From: Acanthornis magna
Taxonomy: Eukaryota > Chordata > Aves > Passeriformes > Acanthizidae
Reading direction: 5' to 3'
Length of the DNA: 64,000 nt
NCBI GenBank assembly: GCA_036785705.1
Contig: JAWUZG010000036.1
Location: 14,193,501 to 14,257,500 of the forward strand
Positions 62,285-64,000 of this stretch are shown here, one piece after another (positions within the stretch are counted from its first letter, which is position 1; every line of letters begins with the position of its first letter). The notes beneath the pieces were generated by a model. That model was not told where the DNA came from, did not search any database, and was given only the letters and a program-made list of their open reading frames with translations. The translations under genes were made by a program, and so were the position numbers.

Positions 62285-63218
62285 AAGGAAATGTTCAACA
62301 TCTCTGTCAATGATGGACGGTGGGATCAAGGGCATCCTCAGCAGCTTCACTGACATCACCAGGCTGTGTGGGGCAGTCGACACGCTGGAGGGAAGGGATG
62401 GCATCCAGAGGGACCTGGACAGGCTTGAGAGATGGGCCAGTGGCCTCGTGGAGGTCAACAAAGTGAAGTGCTACACATGGGTCATGGCAGCCCCAGATGC
62501 ACCAACAGCTTGGGCAGAGAAGTGGTTGAGAGCAGCCCTGTGGTGAAAGACTGTGGGGTGATGGTTGATGGAAAACCCAATATTAAGCAGACTGGAAAGC
62601 CAAGGAAATCCTGGGCTGCATCCAAAGGAGCGTGGCCAGCTGGGCAAGAGAGGGGATTCTGCCCCTTTGCTCTGGGGATAACCCACCCAGAGTGCTGTGT
62701 CAGCTCTGGTGCCCCTGATGTAAGAAGGACAAGGAACTGCTGGGCAAGTCCAGAGGAGGCCATGAAGCTGTTAAGAGGACTGGAGCACCTTCCCTATGAA
62801 GACAGGCTGGGAAAGTTGTGGCTGTTGAGCCTGGAGAAGAGAAGGTTCAGTGGGGACCTCACAAGAACCTTCAGTATGTGATGGGGCCTCCAGGGAAGCC
62901 AGAGAGGGACTGTTCATCAGGAACTGCAGTGGGGACACGGGGGAATGGGTACACACTGAAGGTGGGGAAATTTGGGTTAGGTATTAGGAAGAAATTTTTT
63001 TAGTGTGAGGGTGGTGAGACATTGGAACAGGTTGCCCAGATAGGTTGTGGATGCCCCAGCCCTGGCAGTGGAGGTTGGAGAAGACCTTAAGCAACCTGGT
63101 CTAGTGGGAGGTGCCCCTGCCCATGGCAGGGTCAGGTGGGATTAGATGATCTTTAAGGCCCATTCCAACTCCTTAACACTCTATGATTCTCTGATCCTAT
63201 AATTCTGTGATTCGATGA
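62285..63218 (+). mobile_element. CR1 LINE, 5'-truncated, with intact 3' end
   Basis: The copy starts inside the reverse transcriptase at MFNISVNDG (about 62291). The motif C region reads SSFTDITRLCG, so the FADD catalytic box is lost. GAVDTLEGRDGIQRDLDRLERW (62369-62434) is an almost perfect match to the CR1 block that follows. The C-terminal region and 3' UTR continue through gggattctgcccctttgctctggg, ggtgagacattggaacaggttgccc and gatgatctttaaggcccattcc. The copy ends in five octamer units at 63179-63218, the hallmark CR1 terminus. Truncation at the 5' end is typical of CR1 insertion. Confidence 0.95.
63179..63218 (+). repeat. CR1 terminal octamer repeat, five units
   Basis: Units are ctctatga, ttctctga, tcctataa, ttctgtga and ttcgatga. 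They are the template-end repeats of CR1, which replace a poly-A tail. Confidence 0.95.
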
Positions 63219-64000
63219 AGACTAGTGGGGACACCAGAGCTGTGGGGTGCCCCAGTGCAACAAAACCAGAGACAGCATAGGTGGAGTGATCTACAGCACC
63301 ACTATGCTTAGCAAACCTGAATCCTGAACACATGGTGGTGTCACTAATTAGACTGGCCATATAAAAATAAGCAGATCTTAGTATTTAACTTTGCAGCAGT
63401 TAATGCCAACTCACTCATTGCAATTTTTAAACATATTTTAATTTTAAGCACTCTTCACTCCTACATTCTCCCCCCCTTCCTGCTTTAATCTGCTCCCTCC
63501 TCTTTGCTACAGAGGCAAGTGAAGTGTCCCAGTGCTAGCTAGCATGCTCTGGCAGTTTTCCTTCACAGAAAACCTTTGCCAATTGTCAGAATAACTGCAC
63601 GGCTGCATAACTTCGTGGAGGGGAAAGAGAAGCAGGGAAGCTTAAGAGCAAACCCAGTATGATGTGGAGATAGGATGATCTCCAGACTGGAACTGCTTTA
63701 AAACTATTCTTGCACCACTGCTTCCCTACCATTCTTGTGTGAAAACACATATGGCTTTAAATGGACTTCAAAACAAATTTATTTGGAAGAACTAAAGATT
63801 CTAAACAAGTTTTAGGTTAACTAGTGCAAGGTTGTAATAAAAATTTTTCAGCAGTATTTTGATTTCTTTGTGTCAGTTGTGCAGACTCTGCACTCAAAAA
63901 TTAATTAGGGACTGGTTTAGTATGAAGTCATCCACCATCCACAAGGACTATTTTAACAGCCTCTGTTGTCGTGCAGCAAGGGCAAAACCTACATTTTTCT
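63219..64000. other. Non-coding stretch to window end
   Basis: No gene or repeat recognised. The sequence is AT-rich, with a cccccc run at 63471-63476. Confidence 0.5.

Noticed and set aside
1..64000. CRISPR arrays, operons, insertion sequences, phage or toxin systems
   Set aside because: No regularly spaced direct repeats, no dense co-directional genes and no prokaryotic signals; the sequence is vertebrate non-coding DNA.

Overview
The window looks like avian nuclear DNA, most likely from a passerine (songbird). The reasons are several CR1 LINE fragments, ERVL-type solo LTRs, and one short element that joins a tRNA-Ile-derived head to a CR1-type tail, the architecture of the passerine SINE family TguSINE1. 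Base composition is AT-rich, CpG is scarce outside one young-looking LTR, and no bacterial, phage, operon or CRISPR organisation is present. I find no host protein-coding gene, no functional RNA gene and no exon I can defend, so the window is intergenic or lies inside a very long intron.

Layout. 1-2689: unassigned sequence with a slightly CpG-richer first 480 bp, a 29-bp tandem duplication (2109-2166) and a 66-bp inverted repeat (2288-2353). 2690-3158: 3' part of a long ERVL-like LTR. 3159-8249: unique sequence with some small palindromes. 8250-8977: CpG-rich 716-bp solo LTR with exact 6-bp target-site duplications. 10594-10733: tRNA-Ile/CR1 SINE on the minus strand. 10734-23192: about 12 kb of unique sequence with an isolated CpG knot at 20741. 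23193-24231: near-complete ERVL-like solo LTR on the minus strand. 27941-28048: CR1 tail. 30620-33740: CR1 ORF2 remnant (endonuclease plus reverse transcriptase) split by a 661-bp ERVL solo LTR with a perfect 5-bp duplication. 33741-48699: 15 kb of unique sequence. 48700-50990: mosaic of a minus-strand CR1 and a plus-strand ERVL-like LTR. 54122-54172: CR1 tail. 62285-63218: 5'-truncated CR1 with its complete octamer-repeat 3' end.

Nothing here works as a pathway. The retroelement parts are decayed: the reverse transcriptase remnants carry frameshifts, stops and substitutions at catalytic positions, and no gag, pol or env of a retrovirus is retained next to any LTR. What the window offers is insertion history (which element landed in which), the SINE, local rearrangement scars, and a few candidate conserved or regulatory islands that need alignment to other birds. 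I did not find evidence for a new biological system. Family names for repeats are from recognition by eye, not from a database search.
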